NCBI RefSeq assembly: GCF_026104355.1
Contig: NZ_CP110535.1
Coordinates: 2,542,001-2,606,000, forward strand
DNA from: Halomonas sp. BDJS001
GTDB taxonomy: Bacteria; Pseudomonadota; Gammaproteobacteria; Pseudomonadales; Halomonadaceae
Length of the DNA stretch: 64,000 nucleotides
Direction: 5' to 3'
In this document: one piece after another, positions 21,678-30,055 of the stretch
Numbering within the stretch: position 1 is the first letter of the stretch
Layout of the letters: each line of letters begins with the position of its first letter
The notes under the pieces: generated by a model
What the model saw: only the letters and a program-made list of their open reading frames with translations
Told to the model about the DNA's origin: nothing
Database searches by the model: none
Translations under genes and position numbers: made by a program

Positions 21678-22934
21678 ATGAGCTTTTCTGAACTTGGCCT
21701 GCACGCCGATCTGTTACGCGCTGTCACAGCGCAAGGTTACACCGAGCCCACCCCGATACAACGACAGGCTATTCCCGTCGTACTAGAGGGTCGTGACATG
21801 CTGGCCAGCGCCCAAACCGGCACGGGTAAAACCGCTGGTTTCACGCTGCCAATGCTGCAACGCTTAAGCTCTGGCAAGCGGCCTGGGAAACGTCAGGTAC
21901 GCGCACTGGTACTAACCCCCACCCGTGAGCTTGCCGCTCAAGTCGGCGAAAGCGTATCGACCTATGGACAACACTTGGCTCTGCGCTCCCATATTATTTT
22001 TGGCGGCGTCGGCCAACAGCCTCAAATCGATGCACTAAAAGCGGGTTTGGATGTACTTGTTGCCACCCCTGGACGCCTGCTGGATCTCCATCAGCAGGGA
22101 CATGTGGATCTCTCCTGCGTCGAGATTTTAGTGCTTGATGAAGCTGACCGTATGCTGGATATGGGCTTCATTCACGATATTAAACGCTTGCTGCGCCTAG
22201 TGCCTAAAAAGCGCCAAAACCTGCTGTTTTCGGCGACATTCTCTAACGAGATCCAGACCCTGGCACAACAGTTGCTGGATAACCCGGCGATGATTGAAGT
22301 CGCGCCGCGCAATGCCACTGCCGACAAAATTGAGCAGGCCATTTACCGCGTTGATCGCGAGAAGAAGCGTGAACTGCTGGCCCACTTGATTCAGCAAAAT
22401 GGCTGGTTCCAGGTGCTGGTATTTACGCGTACCAAACATGGTGCTAACCGCCTTGCCGAGCAGCTCTCCAAGCAGGACATCCCCTCCATGGCAATCCATG
22501 GTAATAAAAGCCAGGGAGCTCGTACTCGCGCACTAACGGCATTCAAGAGTGGCGACCTACAGGTACTGGTGGCCACCGATATCGCTGCTCGCGGTCTGGA
22601 TATTAATGAGCTGCCCCACGTGGTTAATTTCGACCTGCCCAACGTAGCGGAAGATTACGTCCACCGCATTGGCCGCACCGGTCGGGCTGGCAGCAATGGC
22701 GAAGCCGTTTCGTTGGTATGTGTCGATGAAGACGCCCTGCTGGGCAACATTGAGCGCCTGATCAAACAGACGCTGCCTAAGCACATTGAGCCAGGTTTTG
22801 AGCCCGACCCCAGTATCAAACCTGAGCCCATCGAAAATGGCCGACGCAATCAACGTCAGCCGCGCGCCAAACGCAAACCCGAAGGCCAGAGTGCCAATAC
22901 CGGTGGCGAGCGTAAACGTCGCGCACGGCGCTAG
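21678..22934 (+). CDS. rhlE: DEAD-box ATP-dependent RNA helicase, RhlE-like
   Basis: ATP-dependent RNA unwinding in ribosome assembly or RNA decay. All motifs are in place: Q motif (F.ELGL...GYTEPTPIQ), I AQTGTGKT near residue 46, Ia PTRELA, II DEAD near 155, III SAT near 186, [22 protein letters not shown] near 325. A basic tail (KRKPEGQ...GERKRRARR) follows the core. 418 residues, normal for RhlE. A ribosome site GGAG precedes the ATG, and a long inverted repeat lies in the leader. A hairpin follows the stop. Confidence 0.94.
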   Translation: MSFSELGLHADLLRAVTAQGYTEPTPIQRQAIPVVLEGRDMLASAQTGTGKTAGFTLPMLQRLSSGKRPGKRQVRALVLTPTRELAAQVGESVSTYGQHLALRSHIIFGGVGQQPQIDALKAGLDVLVATPGRLLDLHQQGHVDLSCVEILVLDEADRMLDMGFIHDIKRLLRLVPKKRQNLLFSATFSNEIQTLAQQLLDNPAMIEVAPRNATADKIEQAIYRVDREKKRELLAHLIQQNGWFQVLVFTRTKHGANRLAEQLSKQDIPSMAIHGNKSQGARTRALTAFKSGDLQVLVATDIAARGLDINELPHVVNFDLPNVAEDYVHRIGRTGRAGSNGEAVSLVCVDEDALLGNIERLIKQTLPKHIEPGFEPDPSIKPEPIENGRRNQRQPRAKRKPEGQSANTGGERKRRARR

Positions 22935-22947
22935 CTCAGCGCGCAGG

Positions 22948-22980
22948 AATATGCGAAGGTGTCGCCTTTGCATATTTCAA
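22948..22980 (+). terminator. Hairpin after rhlE, probable weak terminator
   Basis: AATATGCGAAGG pairs with CCTTTGCATATT (11 of 12 bases) around a five-base loop, starting 14 bases past the rhlE stop. Only a short T run follows, so it may be a transcript-stabilising 3' stem rather than an efficient terminator. Confidence 0.5.
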
Positions 22981-23029
22981 GCCGCTGTTTTCCGCAGCTA
23001 TTTTAGCCAATACCTTTCACGGAGTGATT

Positions 23030-23533
23030 ATGGCGTCTTCTCAACTGATGGCCGAGTACCGCCAATGGCTGACGTTTCAACGTCAAGAGCAGCTAAGCCG
23101 CGAACACCAAGGAATCGTGCAGCGTTTAGAGGACGCCCGGGCGTCAGCAAACCAAGTGGTGCAGGCCTATCGCAGCATGGCTGAAAAGGCCTCGATCGAA
23201 GGCGCCTGCTATCGTACGATTTTCCTACGCCAGCGGGATGACAATCACGCCCTCCCCTGCGAAGGCTGGCTGTTTGTGCGCCGCATGCTTAGCGAAGGTA
23301 ACAGCACCCGCGTACGCGTCACCCTGCTGGAGACCTTCACCCTTGAAGATGGCATCTTGGCGCCAGGTGATAAGCCTGCACGTAAGCTAACGTTAGAAAT
23401 ATTCGACCAGTTGAATATGGATAAAGGCATGCGCACTAACGTTAGAGTTGATTGCCTGGACACTCCCCAGGATTACCACTTTATTACGCTACTCGATGCC
23501 GTTCGCGGAGACTTGCGTCCCCACCTTAAGTAA
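23030..23533 (+). CDS. Conserved-looking hypothetical protein, 167 residues
   Basis: Not recognised. The ATG at 23030 has GGAG six bases upstream. The N-terminal 55 residues are charged and helical, coiled-coil-like (YRQWLTFQRQEQLSREHQG). The remainder looks like an alternating beta-rich domain (RTIFLRQRDD, GWLFVRRMLSEG, RVRVTLLETFTLEDGIL), with two cysteines (GACYR and PCEGW). No signal peptide or membrane helix. It ends eight bases before the MFS gene start and could be co-transcribed with it. No function is proposed. Confidence 0.7.
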   Translation: MASSQLMAEYRQWLTFQRQEQLSREHQGIVQRLEDARASANQVVQAYRSMAEKASIEGACYRTIFLRQRDDNHALPCEGWLFVRRMLSEGNSTRVRVTLLETFTLEDGILAPGDKPARKLTLEIFDQLNMDKGMRTNVRVDCLDTPQDYHFITLLDAVRGDLRPHLK

Positions 23534-23541
23534 GTACTCGT

Positions 23542-24753
23542 ATGGCAACGCGTCGCTCGATTACGTTTATTTTACTGATGGTTGTGGTGGGGCTAAATCT
23601 ACGCCCCGCCATGTCTTCGGTTGCCCCTTTACTTACCCGCTTGCAAGAAAGCGCCGGGCTTTCCGCTAGCGCGGCGGGTCTACTCACCACGCTCCCCGTG
23701 CTTTTTTTAGGCCTCTCCGCCCCACTTGCCCCTGCCCTGGCTAAACGCATAGGCAGTGAACGGGCGCTGAGTGCAGCACTGACACTGCTGGCTGTTGGAT
23801 TGATTTTGCGTGGTTTGCCGCTTCCCGGCGGGCTCTTTATCGGCTCGGCGATGGCAGGCTGCGCGATCGGCATTGGTGGCACCCTGCTACCGGCCTTGGT
23901 TAAGCGTGAACTCCCCGACAGTGCCGACCTCCTCACTGGCTTATACACCATGGCGCTCTGCCTGGGCGGCGCTTTAGGTGCCGGGCTCAGCGTTCCACTG
24001 ACCCAACTGCTCGGTAGCTGGCAGGCGAGCTTGATGAGCTGGTCACTGCTGGCGCTATTCGCGCTAGTGCTTTGGCACATCCAAATGCCCCGCACCACCA
24101 TGACAAGCACGCCAACAGCGCCGAAAAGCGGTATTTTACGGCTTCTTAAGCAACCACTTACCTGGCACGTTATGCTGTTCATGGGTATTCAATCATCCAT
24201 GGCGTACATCGTATTTGGCTGGCTGCCTACACTGCTGGTTGATCGCGGTTATAACGAGGCCGATGCGGGCTGGACCATGGCGGTATCCATTATGTGCCAA
24301 CTTGCCTCAGCGTTGGGCGCCCCCTGGCTTGCCCGCATGGGGCGTGACCAGCGTCCTGCGCTGCTGCTTGTGCTGCTTAGCACCGCCATGGGCCTGTGGA
24401 TGCTGCTTATCGCGCCACTGGTATGGAAATGGCCAGGCGCTGCACTGCTGGGTATCGGCCAAGGCGGCAGCTTTAGCATGGCGCTGAGCCTGTTAGTATT
24501 ACGAACGGCCAACTCACGCCTTGCCGGTCAGCTTTCTGGGCTTGTCCAGGGCGGTGGCTATACGCTGGCCGCACTCGGCCCTTTTGGTGTGGGGGTTATG
24601 CTGCAATCAGGCGCCAACACCCCACATATCGCCTGGCTGTTGATTGCCCTGATCCTGGTTTGCTGTGGCTTTGCGCTGCTTGCGGGCCGCAATCAGCGCT
24701 TAGACGATCATAGTGGCGAACTTTTGGTACAACGTGTTACGCCTACTTTCTGA
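23542..24753 (+). CDS. MFS transporter, CynX/NimT family
   Basis: Inner-membrane major-facilitator protein of the cyanate/2-nitroimidazole porter group. About twelve hydrophobic helices over 403 residues. The N-terminal GLNLRPAMSSVAPLL segment is typical of the CynX family (NLR.A..SV.PLL). The cytoplasmic loop between helices 6 and 7 (RTTMTSTPTAPKSG) is short. No cyanase gene is nearby, so the substrate is unknown. ATG at 23542 lies eight bases after the preceding hypothetical gene; asparaginase follows 36 bases later. Confidence 0.85.
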   Translation: MATRRSITFILLMVVVGLNLRPAMSSVAPLLTRLQESAGLSASAAGLLTTLPVLFLGLSAPLAPALAKRIGSERALSAALTLLAVGLILRGLPLPGGLFIGSAMAGCAIGIGGTLLPALVKRELPDSADLLTGLYTMALCLGGALGAGLSVPLTQLLGSWQASLMSWSLLALFALVLWHIQMPRTTMTSTPTAPKSGILRLLKQPLTWHVMLFMGIQSSMAYIVFGWLPTLLVDRGYNEADAGWTMAVSIMCQLASALGAPWLARMGRDQRPALLLVLLSTAMGLWMLLIAPLVWKWPGAALLGIGQGGSFSMALSLLVLRTANSRLAGQLSGLVQGGGYTLAALGPFGVGVMLQSGANTPHIAWLLIALILVCCGFALLAGRNQRLDDHSGELLVQRVTPTF

Positions 24754-24789
24754 ATTAGCAGGTTTCGCATAAAGCCCCAGGAGATGGCG

Positions 24790-25860
24790 ATGCCCCCCTA
24801 CTCACCTCTAGCCGACAGCGTTCCCTCCCAAGAGCGCATTTTAGTTATTTACACGGGCGGCACTATCGGTATGCAGCAGCATGCGGAAGGCCTTGCGCCT
24901 GGTGGCGACTTTCCTACTCGCATGGCGGCGGCTCTCAGCCAGCTACCGCTTGACCAACAGCAATCTCTGCCTGCTTATGAGGTCTTAAGCTACGCTACGC
25001 TAATTGACTCAAGTGCGGCCACCCCGCTCACTTGGCAACAGCTCGCCCGTGATATTAACGACCAATTAACGGCCTACGCCGGTTTCGTGATTATTCACGG
25101 CACCGATACACTCAGCTGGACCGCCGCTAGCCTTGCCTACCAACTTCAGGGATTAGATAGACCAGTGGTCGTCACGGGCTCCATGCTTCCACTGGAAGCT
25201 CCGGGCAGCGATGCCATGGACAATTTACACGGTGCACTGCAGTTTGCCGCCAAGCCCGCACTCCAAGAAGTCACTGTTTACTTTTCAGGGCAACTGCTGC
25301 GAGGCGCCCGTGCCATCAAGCAGCACAGCGAAGCCGCCAACGCTTTCGCCAGCCCCAACTACCCGCTGCTCGGCGAACGGGTAGGTGATGATTTCATTTA
25401 TTACCCCAGCCGCGGGCTGGGTCTGCAGCAGCGTGGTGCACCGCGTTTCGAGCTTCCCGACTACCGTCTGGTCAATCAGGGAGAGATCGTTCGCATCGCT
25501 CTTTGGCCGGGCATATCCGCGTGGCAGCTAGAGGCATGGCTGAGTGATTCGCGGGTTAAAGGTGCGTTGCTTCAGCTTTGGGGCGCTGGCAACCTTCCCA
25601 ACACCCCTCATTTGCTTGACGTACTCGCCAGAGCCAGTGGCGAAGGCAAATTACTCGCTGCCATTAGCCTGTGCCCGCAGGGTAGCGTCCACCTGGGCGT
25701 TTACGCAGCGGGACACGGCCTTAACGATGCAGGCGTACTCGCAGGCGATGATATGACCCCAGAGGCAGCGTTCACCAAGCTGGCCCACTTACTGGCACAA
25801 CCGCTCACGTTGGAAGATCAGCGTCAGCGCTTTTTAACACCACTCGTCGGTGAACGTTAA
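24790..25860 (+). CDS. ansA: L-asparaginase, type I (cytoplasmic, AnsA-like)
   Basis: Hydrolyses asparagine to aspartate and ammonia. The two threonine motifs of the asparaginase/glutaminase fold are present: VIYTGGTIGM near residue 20 and IIHGTDTLSWTA near 100, with the catalytic Lys region ending DNLHGALQFA. No signal peptide, which with the length (about 356 residues) indicates the cytoplasmic type I enzyme. ATG at 24790 is chosen because AGGAG lies six bases upstream; the ATG at 24784 would overlap that site. Confidence 0.92.
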   Translation: MPPYSPLADSVPSQERILVIYTGGTIGMQQHAEGLAPGGDFPTRMAAALSQLPLDQQQSLPAYEVLSYATLIDSSAATPLTWQQLARDINDQLTAYAGFVIIHGTDTLSWTAASLAYQLQGLDRPVVVTGSMLPLEAPGSDAMDNLHGALQFAAKPALQEVTVYFSGQLLRGARAIKQHSEAANAFASPNYPLLGERVGDDFIYYPSRGLGLQQRGAPRFELPDYRLVNQGEIVRIALWPGISAWQLEAWLSDSRVKGALLQLWGAGNLPNTPHLLDVLARASGEGKLLAAISLCPQGSVHLGVYAAGHGLNDAGVLAGDDMTPEAAFTKLAHLLAQPLTLEDQRQRFLTPLVGER

Positions 25861-25946
25861 TCAAGCAAAGCTTTGAATGCTGGCGTAGGCTGAGAATCAA
25901 GCTATGTTGAAAGGATCTATCTAACCGTTTGAAGGAGCAAAAGATT

Positions 25947-26186
25947 ATGGAAAAGCCAGTGCATCACTTCAGCGAGCTGTTCGAACAGCTGGGCCTAGCA
26001 TCTGACCCTGATTCGATAGAACGCTTTATCCAGCGCAATGCTCCGCTCCCGGAAACGATGCCATTGGCTGAAGCCCCCTGTTGGAACGAGGGTCAGGCAG
26101 AATTTCTAAAAGAGGCCGTGGATGAGGACGCCGACTGGGCAGAGGTGGTCGATCACCTTGATGCTTCCATGCATAAGGCCCAATAA
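25947..26186 (+). CDS. DUF2789 family protein
   Basis: A small acidic protein of 79 residues with the DUF2789 pattern: an N-terminal FSELFEQLGL segment, a middle FIQRNAPLP and a C-terminal APCWNEGQAEFLKEAVDEDADWAEVVDHLDA. Function of the family is unknown. AAGGAG nine bases before the ATG at 25947 decides the start; the TTG at 25929 is upstream of that site. It is a lone gene between asparaginase and a convergent pair. Confidence 0.85.
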   Translation: MEKPVHHFSELFEQLGLASDPDSIERFIQRNAPLPETMPLAEAPCWNEGQAEFLKEAVDEDADWAEVVDHLDASMHKAQ

Positions 26187-26196
26187 GCCTGATGAG

Positions 26197-26865
26197 TTAA
26201 TGAACGTTGCGCGCCGCCTCTATGCGGCGCCTGTACCATGCCCCTGCCAATAGCAACAGGGCCAACGCAATCAGTGGTAGCAGCACATTAAATTGCAGCG
26301 CATTCTCCTCCTCAATTGCCTCCAAAGCGCCATAAATCGCACTACTATAGACTCCCCACTTGACCACTAAACCAAGCGTTGCAGCCAATAAATAAGTCTT
26401 AAGGGAAATACCACGCAGACCTGCCGCAAAATTGATTACCGAATGAGGAAAGCCAGGCAAGAGCCGCATGGCACACTGGGTCATAAAGTCGCTACGCTGC
26501 TCCAGCATTTCCATCACCTTCAACGTCAAACCGCCAGGAGCCCAGTTTCTACCAGCGCGCGCGGCTATTTGATACGCACCCAAAGCGCCTACCACACTGC
26601 TGAGTGTCAGCATCGTTGTGGCGATCACCGGTGGGTAAAAGGGTGCAATTAGCCACAGCCCAATACTGCCGGGCAGTCCAATGGCTAACGTCACAGCCAT
26701 AATCACCATGACCCCTATAATAACGATAGGATGATGCGATGCCTGGGAAGCCCACTGCTTCACCACCATCAAATCTGGTGAATACCATAGCCACACATAA
26801 GCCAGCATGGCAAAAAATGTAAACCCTAACGCCCACCGCCAGGGGTACTTTGGCGGGTTATTCAT
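26197..26865 (-). CDS. VTT-domain (TVP38/TMEM64 family) membrane protein
   Basis: 222 residues with five or six hydrophobic helices and the family features: a re-entrant GLPGSIGLWLIAPFYPP segment near residue 63 and the RLLPGFPHSVINFAAGL motif near 135. Members of this DedA-related group are proposed lipid scramblases or transporters; the exact role is unknown. It follows the SRPBCC gene with no gap and is probably co-transcribed with it. Confidence 0.85.
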   Translation of the reverse strand: MNNPPKYPWRWALGFTFFAMLAYVWLWYSPDLMVVKQWASQASHHPIVIIGVMVIMAVTLAIGLPGSIGLWLIAPFYPPVIATTMLTLSSVVGALGAYQIAARAGRNWAPGGLTLKVMEMLEQRSDFMTQCAMRLLPGFPHSVINFAAGLRGISLKTYLLAATLGLVVKWGVYSSAIYGALEAIEEENALQFNVLLPLIALALLLLAGAWYRRRIEAARNVH

Positions 26866-27291
26866 TCAAACCTGCTGATCATTCAAACGCGCTTCTACAC
26901 GTTCAAGAATTTGTCGACTGACTTTTCCGACTAGCGGCTTGGCGGCTTTGTTTACGGCCTTCTCCATTAAGCGATTGCGAATTTCATAGCTGAGCGTCAA
27001 CGCCACTTCGGTACCTTCTGCCACCTCGCGAAGACGGTACCGCCCCTGGTTCTTCACACCGTCCAGCGACTCCCAGGCAAGCACATGGGGCGGCTGGATC
27101 TCGGTCACCATGACATCAAACGCCCAATCCATACCCACCGCACGCACGTGCCAACGATATCGGTTTTCACCCAAGGTCTCTATTGAGCGAATCAGATCCG
27201 AGTAATCGGCAAAATCCTCGACGCGGCGCAGTAAGTCAAACACACGCTCGGGTGAAGCATTAATGATTTCACTATGTTCAATGGTTGCCAT
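26866..27291 (-). CDS. SRPBCC family protein (START-like lipid-binding fold)
   Basis: A 141-residue protein with the polyketide-cyclase/dehydrase type helix-grip pattern: an opening strand TIEHSEIINASPERVFDLL, the central WHVRAVGMDWAFDVMVTEI strands and a long C-terminal helix (KAAKPLVGKVSRQILERVEARL). Such proteins hold hydrophobic ligands. It overlaps no gene but directly abuts the VTT membrane protein, suggesting a shared envelope or lipid role (inference). It differs from the ribosome-associated RatA type by lacking that family's N-terminal signature. Confidence 0.8.
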   Translation of the reverse strand: MATIEHSEIINASPERVFDLLRRVEDFADYSDLIRSIETLGENRYRWHVRAVGMDWAFDVMVTEIQPPHVLAWESLDGVKNQGRYRLREVAEGTEVALTLSYEIRNRLMEKAVNKAAKPLVGKVSRQILERVEARLNDQQV

Positions 27292-27556
27292 CGGTTCGCC
27301 TCAAACAGCATGGAGGGATAGCGTAGCATGTTGATATTAATGCTGCCCGCCTACTGAGTTATCGCAGTTAGTGATCCGTCATGGCATCTAGGTACAGCGC
27401 ATGGTGTCGAATAATGGGTCAGCCGAATAGGCGCTAGAACTGGCCAGATTAACGGCTATTGCGTACACTGCCGCTCTTCCGGACCGGACCCCGGAACGCC
27501 GCGCCAGCTAAACGCTGCTTGCGATTAATAAATTCTCCGACAAAGAGTGTTCTCTC

Positions 27557-28270
27557 ATGTCATCAACACCCCCAGTGGCGAATAATACAGCCACCACGAC
27601 TGTCGTTATCTATTCCGGTGGAATGGACTCTTTTACCGTGCTTCACCGCGCCTTACGTGAAGGCCTTAACGTACACGCACTTTCCTTTGACTATGGTCAG
27701 CGCCATGCCCGCGAACTCGACACTGCACGCCAAGTGTGCGCTTCGCTGGGCCTGCCCCATCAAGTGGTTGATATTCGCGCGATACACGGTTTGATTGATA
27801 ACTCGGCGCTCACCAACCCAGACCAGTCCATGCCCCAGGCTGACTATGACGCGGAGAACCTGCGCGCTACCGTGGTGCCCAACCGCAATATGATTCTGCT
27901 CTCTCTGGCGATTGCCAAGGCTGTCAATATTGGCGCTGGCCGAGTCGACTATGGTGCCCATGGTGGCGATCACGTGCTCTACCCCGACTGTCGTCCCGAA
28001 TTCGTCGAAGCGATGAATCATGTAGCTGGCATTGCCAACTTCGAGTCGGTAACGCTACACGCCCCCTATTTATACACAAGTAAGGCCGATATCTTGCGCG
28101 AAGGCCTCGCCATGGGGTTGGATTATGCCCATACATGGACGTGCTACGAGGGCCGTGAACTCGCCTGTGGCGTATGCGGCAGCTGTCGCGAACGGTTGGC
28201 CGCCTTTGCGGTCAATGGAGTCGCCGATCCACTGGCTTACAGCGTAAGCAACGCAGTAGGTCAGCGCTGA
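27557..28270 (+). CDS. queC: 7-cyano-7-deazaguanine synthase
   Basis: Converts 7-carboxy-7-deazaguanine to preQ0 using ATP and ammonia, in queuosine synthesis. The 237 residues include the PP-loop [11 protein letters not shown] near residue 21, the DYGQRHARE segment and a C-terminal zinc cysteine cluster (CGVCGSC near 215). The ATG at 27557 lacks a strong ribosome site. The stop overlaps the queE start by one base. The 265-base upstream gap shows nothing I can match to a preQ1 riboswitch. Confidence 0.95.
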   Translation: MSSTPPVANNTATTTVVIYSGGMDSFTVLHRALREGLNVHALSFDYGQRHARELDTARQVCASLGLPHQVVDIRAIHGLIDNSALTNPDQSMPQADYDAENLRATVVPNRNMILLSLAIAKAVNIGAGRVDYGAHGGDHVLYPDCRPEFVEAMNHVAGIANFESVTLHAPYLYTSKADILREGLAMGLDYAHTWTCYEGRELACGVCGSCRERLAAFAVNGVADPLAYSVSNAVGQR

Positions 28271-28926
28271 TGTATCAGGTCAAAGAAGCGTTTTATACCC
28301 TGCAAGGGGAAGGCGCCCAAGCGGGCAGAGCGAGCGTGTTCTGTCGTTTCAGCGGCTGTAACCTGTGGTCGGGACGTCAGGTTGATCGGGCGACCGCTAA
28401 ATGTACTTTTTGCGATACTGACTTTATTGGCACTAACGGTATCAATGGCGGCAAGTTTGCCACAGCCGCTGCCCTTGCTGAGCATATTGCCGCGCTGTGG
28501 CCCAGCCAAAGCGGTAGCGCCCAGTCAAAGGCGACGCCCTATGTAGTGTTTACCGGCGGCGAACCACTGCTACAGCTTGACGCCACGCTGATTGCGACGC
28601 TGCATAGCCATGGGTTTGAGGTGGCCGTCGAGACCAACGGTACGCTGGCACCGCCCCCAGGCATTGACTGGCTGTGTGTCAGCCCTAAGGGCAACAATCC
28701 GCTGGCCGTTACTCAAGGCGATGAATTAAAGCTCGTCTATCCTCAGGAGGACGCTCCCCCAGAGCAGTTTTCAAGCCTAGGGTTTCGCCACTTCTTTTTA
28801 CAGCCGATGGATCTTGCCCCTCTCAATCAGGATAAGACTACCGTCGCTGAAGTGACCGCCTACTGTATGGCTAATCCTCAGTGGCGCCTGTCGCTACAAA
28901 TGCACAAATTAGCAGGTTTTGATTAA
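28270..28926 (+). CDS. queE: 7-carboxy-7-deazaguanine synthase
   Basis: Radical-SAM enzyme making 7-carboxy-7-deazaguanine from 6-carboxytetrahydropterin. ATG at 28270 overlaps the queC stop by one base and gives 218 residues. The iron-sulfur ligands occur as C-x14-C-x2-C (FSGCNLW...KCTFCDTDF), the spacing of the longer proteobacterial QueE rather than the classical C-x3-C-x2-C. VFTGGEPLLQ supplies the SAM-binding GGE motif. The open frame extends upstream of the ATG into queC, but that part is not coding in this frame. Confidence 0.95.
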   Translation: MYQVKEAFYTLQGEGAQAGRASVFCRFSGCNLWSGRQVDRATAKCTFCDTDFIGTNGINGGKFATAAALAEHIAALWPSQSGSAQSKATPYVVFTGGEPLLQLDATLIATLHSHGFEVAVETNGTLAPPPGIDWLCVSPKGNNPLAVTQGDELKLVYPQEDAPPEQFSSLGFRHFFLQPMDLAPLNQDKTTVAEVTAYCMANPQWRLSLQMHKLAGFD

Positions 28927-29780
28927 TGTCCCTATTTGTTCAACAACTGACCCATATCGATGTTTCCCTCTGGTGTTCCCAGCGCGGCTTAGTCGGCTGT
29001 AGCTGGCAAGTAGACGCAGTGCTGGATGGCGAGCTGGGCGAAGATGGCATGCTGTTCGATTTTGGTGAAGTCAAACCGTGGATCAAACGCACGCTGGATG
29101 GCGGTCTCGACCACACCCTGCTGGTGCCCACTCAAGCACCTGGGATCACGGTAACAGAGTGCCCTGAAGGTTTGTGTGTGCGTACAACTACCCCCTACCC
29201 GATGGAAGTGCGCGGCCCAAAAGAGGCCTTTAGCCTGCTGCCCTGGCAGGCTATTGAGCCCGACACGGTCGCTGAACATTTAAGCCAGCAGCTCACCGAA
29301 CAGCGCCCTAAAAATGTCCACCAGGTCACCCTAACGCTTAGCGACGAGGTCATTGAAGGCGCTGCCTATGGATACACCCACGGCCTGAAACGCCACCTGG
29401 GCAACTGCCAGCGTATTGCCCACGGCCACCGTTCGCGGCTACATATCTTTCAGCAAGGGGTGCGTCAACCTAAGCTCGAACAGCAGTGGGCAGCATGGCT
29501 GGATAATCGCTACCTGCTTGAAGAGGCGGATATCACCTCCCGGGATAACGACTTCCTTACCTGCGGCTATCGGGCCGCCCAAGGCGATTTCTCCATTATG
29601 CTGCCACAGTCGCTATGCGCAGTCCTTCCCGGCCCTACCACGGTAGAAAATATCGCTGCTTGGCTGGCGAAAGAGGTTGCCACGCAAAGCGGAGTAACCA
29701 CGCGCATTCAGGCCTTCGAGGGCATTAACAAGGGCGCTATTGGCATGTTTACGCCTAGTGCTACACCAAGTCAGCTATGA
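28926..29780 (+). CDS. queD: 6-carboxytetrahydropterin synthase, two-domain form
   Basis: Makes 6-carboxy-5,6,7,8-tetrahydropterin from dihydroneopterin triphosphate, the step before QueE. At 284 residues it is over twice the usual QueD length and contains two PTPS-like halves. The N-terminal half keeps the DFG...LDH segment (about residues 44-65) but has no zinc histidines. The C-terminal half keeps THGLKRH...CQRIAHGH (zinc ligands, about 144-165), PTTVENIAAW and a terminal FEG, but lacks an LDH. The active site thus appears split between halves. The start overlaps queE by one base. The nearest alternative label is a generic PTPS family protein. Confidence 0.85.
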   Translation: MSLFVQQLTHIDVSLWCSQRGLVGCSWQVDAVLDGELGEDGMLFDFGEVKPWIKRTLDGGLDHTLLVPTQAPGITVTECPEGLCVRTTTPYPMEVRGPKEAFSLLPWQAIEPDTVAEHLSQQLTEQRPKNVHQVTLTLSDEVIEGAAYGYTHGLKRHLGNCQRIAHGHRSRLHIFQQGVRQPKLEQQWAAWLDNRYLLEEADITSRDNDFLTCGYRAAQGDFSIMLPQSLCAVLPGPTTVENIAAWLAKEVATQSGVTTRIQAFEGINKGAIGMFTPSATPSQL

Positions 29781-30034
29781 GTGAAGAGTGTCGTGCAGGG
29801 TGTGGCGCCTGCTGCATCGCGCCTTCAATTAGCTCAGCTATTCCCGGCATGCCTGAGGGCAAGCCAGCGGGCATTCGCTGCGTACAGTTAGATGAGCATA
29901 ATCTGTGCCGTTTGTTCGGGAACCCAAGCCGCCCCAGGGTCTGCGCGCGGTTTAACTTTGACGCTAGTGTATGTGGCGAGCACCGGGAAGAGGCGCTCGC
30001 CACTTTGATCTGGTTGGAGCAGGATACCCGTTAA
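29777..30034 (+). CDS. Cysteine-cluster protein, YkgJ/UPF0153-like
   Basis: 85 residues with an N-terminal C-x3-C-x2-CC (CRAGCGACC) and further cysteines at IRCVQL, NLCRLFG, RVCARF and SVCGEH, the pattern of YkgJ-type zinc- or iron-binding proteins of unknown role. The start overlaps the queD stop by four bases, so it is the fourth gene of the queCED operon by arrangement. Whether it takes part in 7-deazaguanine synthesis is not shown by sequence. Confidence 0.8.
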   Translation: MSEECRAGCGACCIAPSISSAIPGMPEGKPAGIRCVQLDEHNLCRLFGNPSRPRVCARFNFDASVCGEHREEALATLIWLEQDTR

Positions 30035-30055
30035 AGAGTGTCCTGCTTTAGCTTA

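Noticed and set aside
27292..27556. preQ1 riboswitch upstream of queC
   Set aside because: The characteristic loop and A-rich tail of preQ1 aptamers are not present in the 265 bases.
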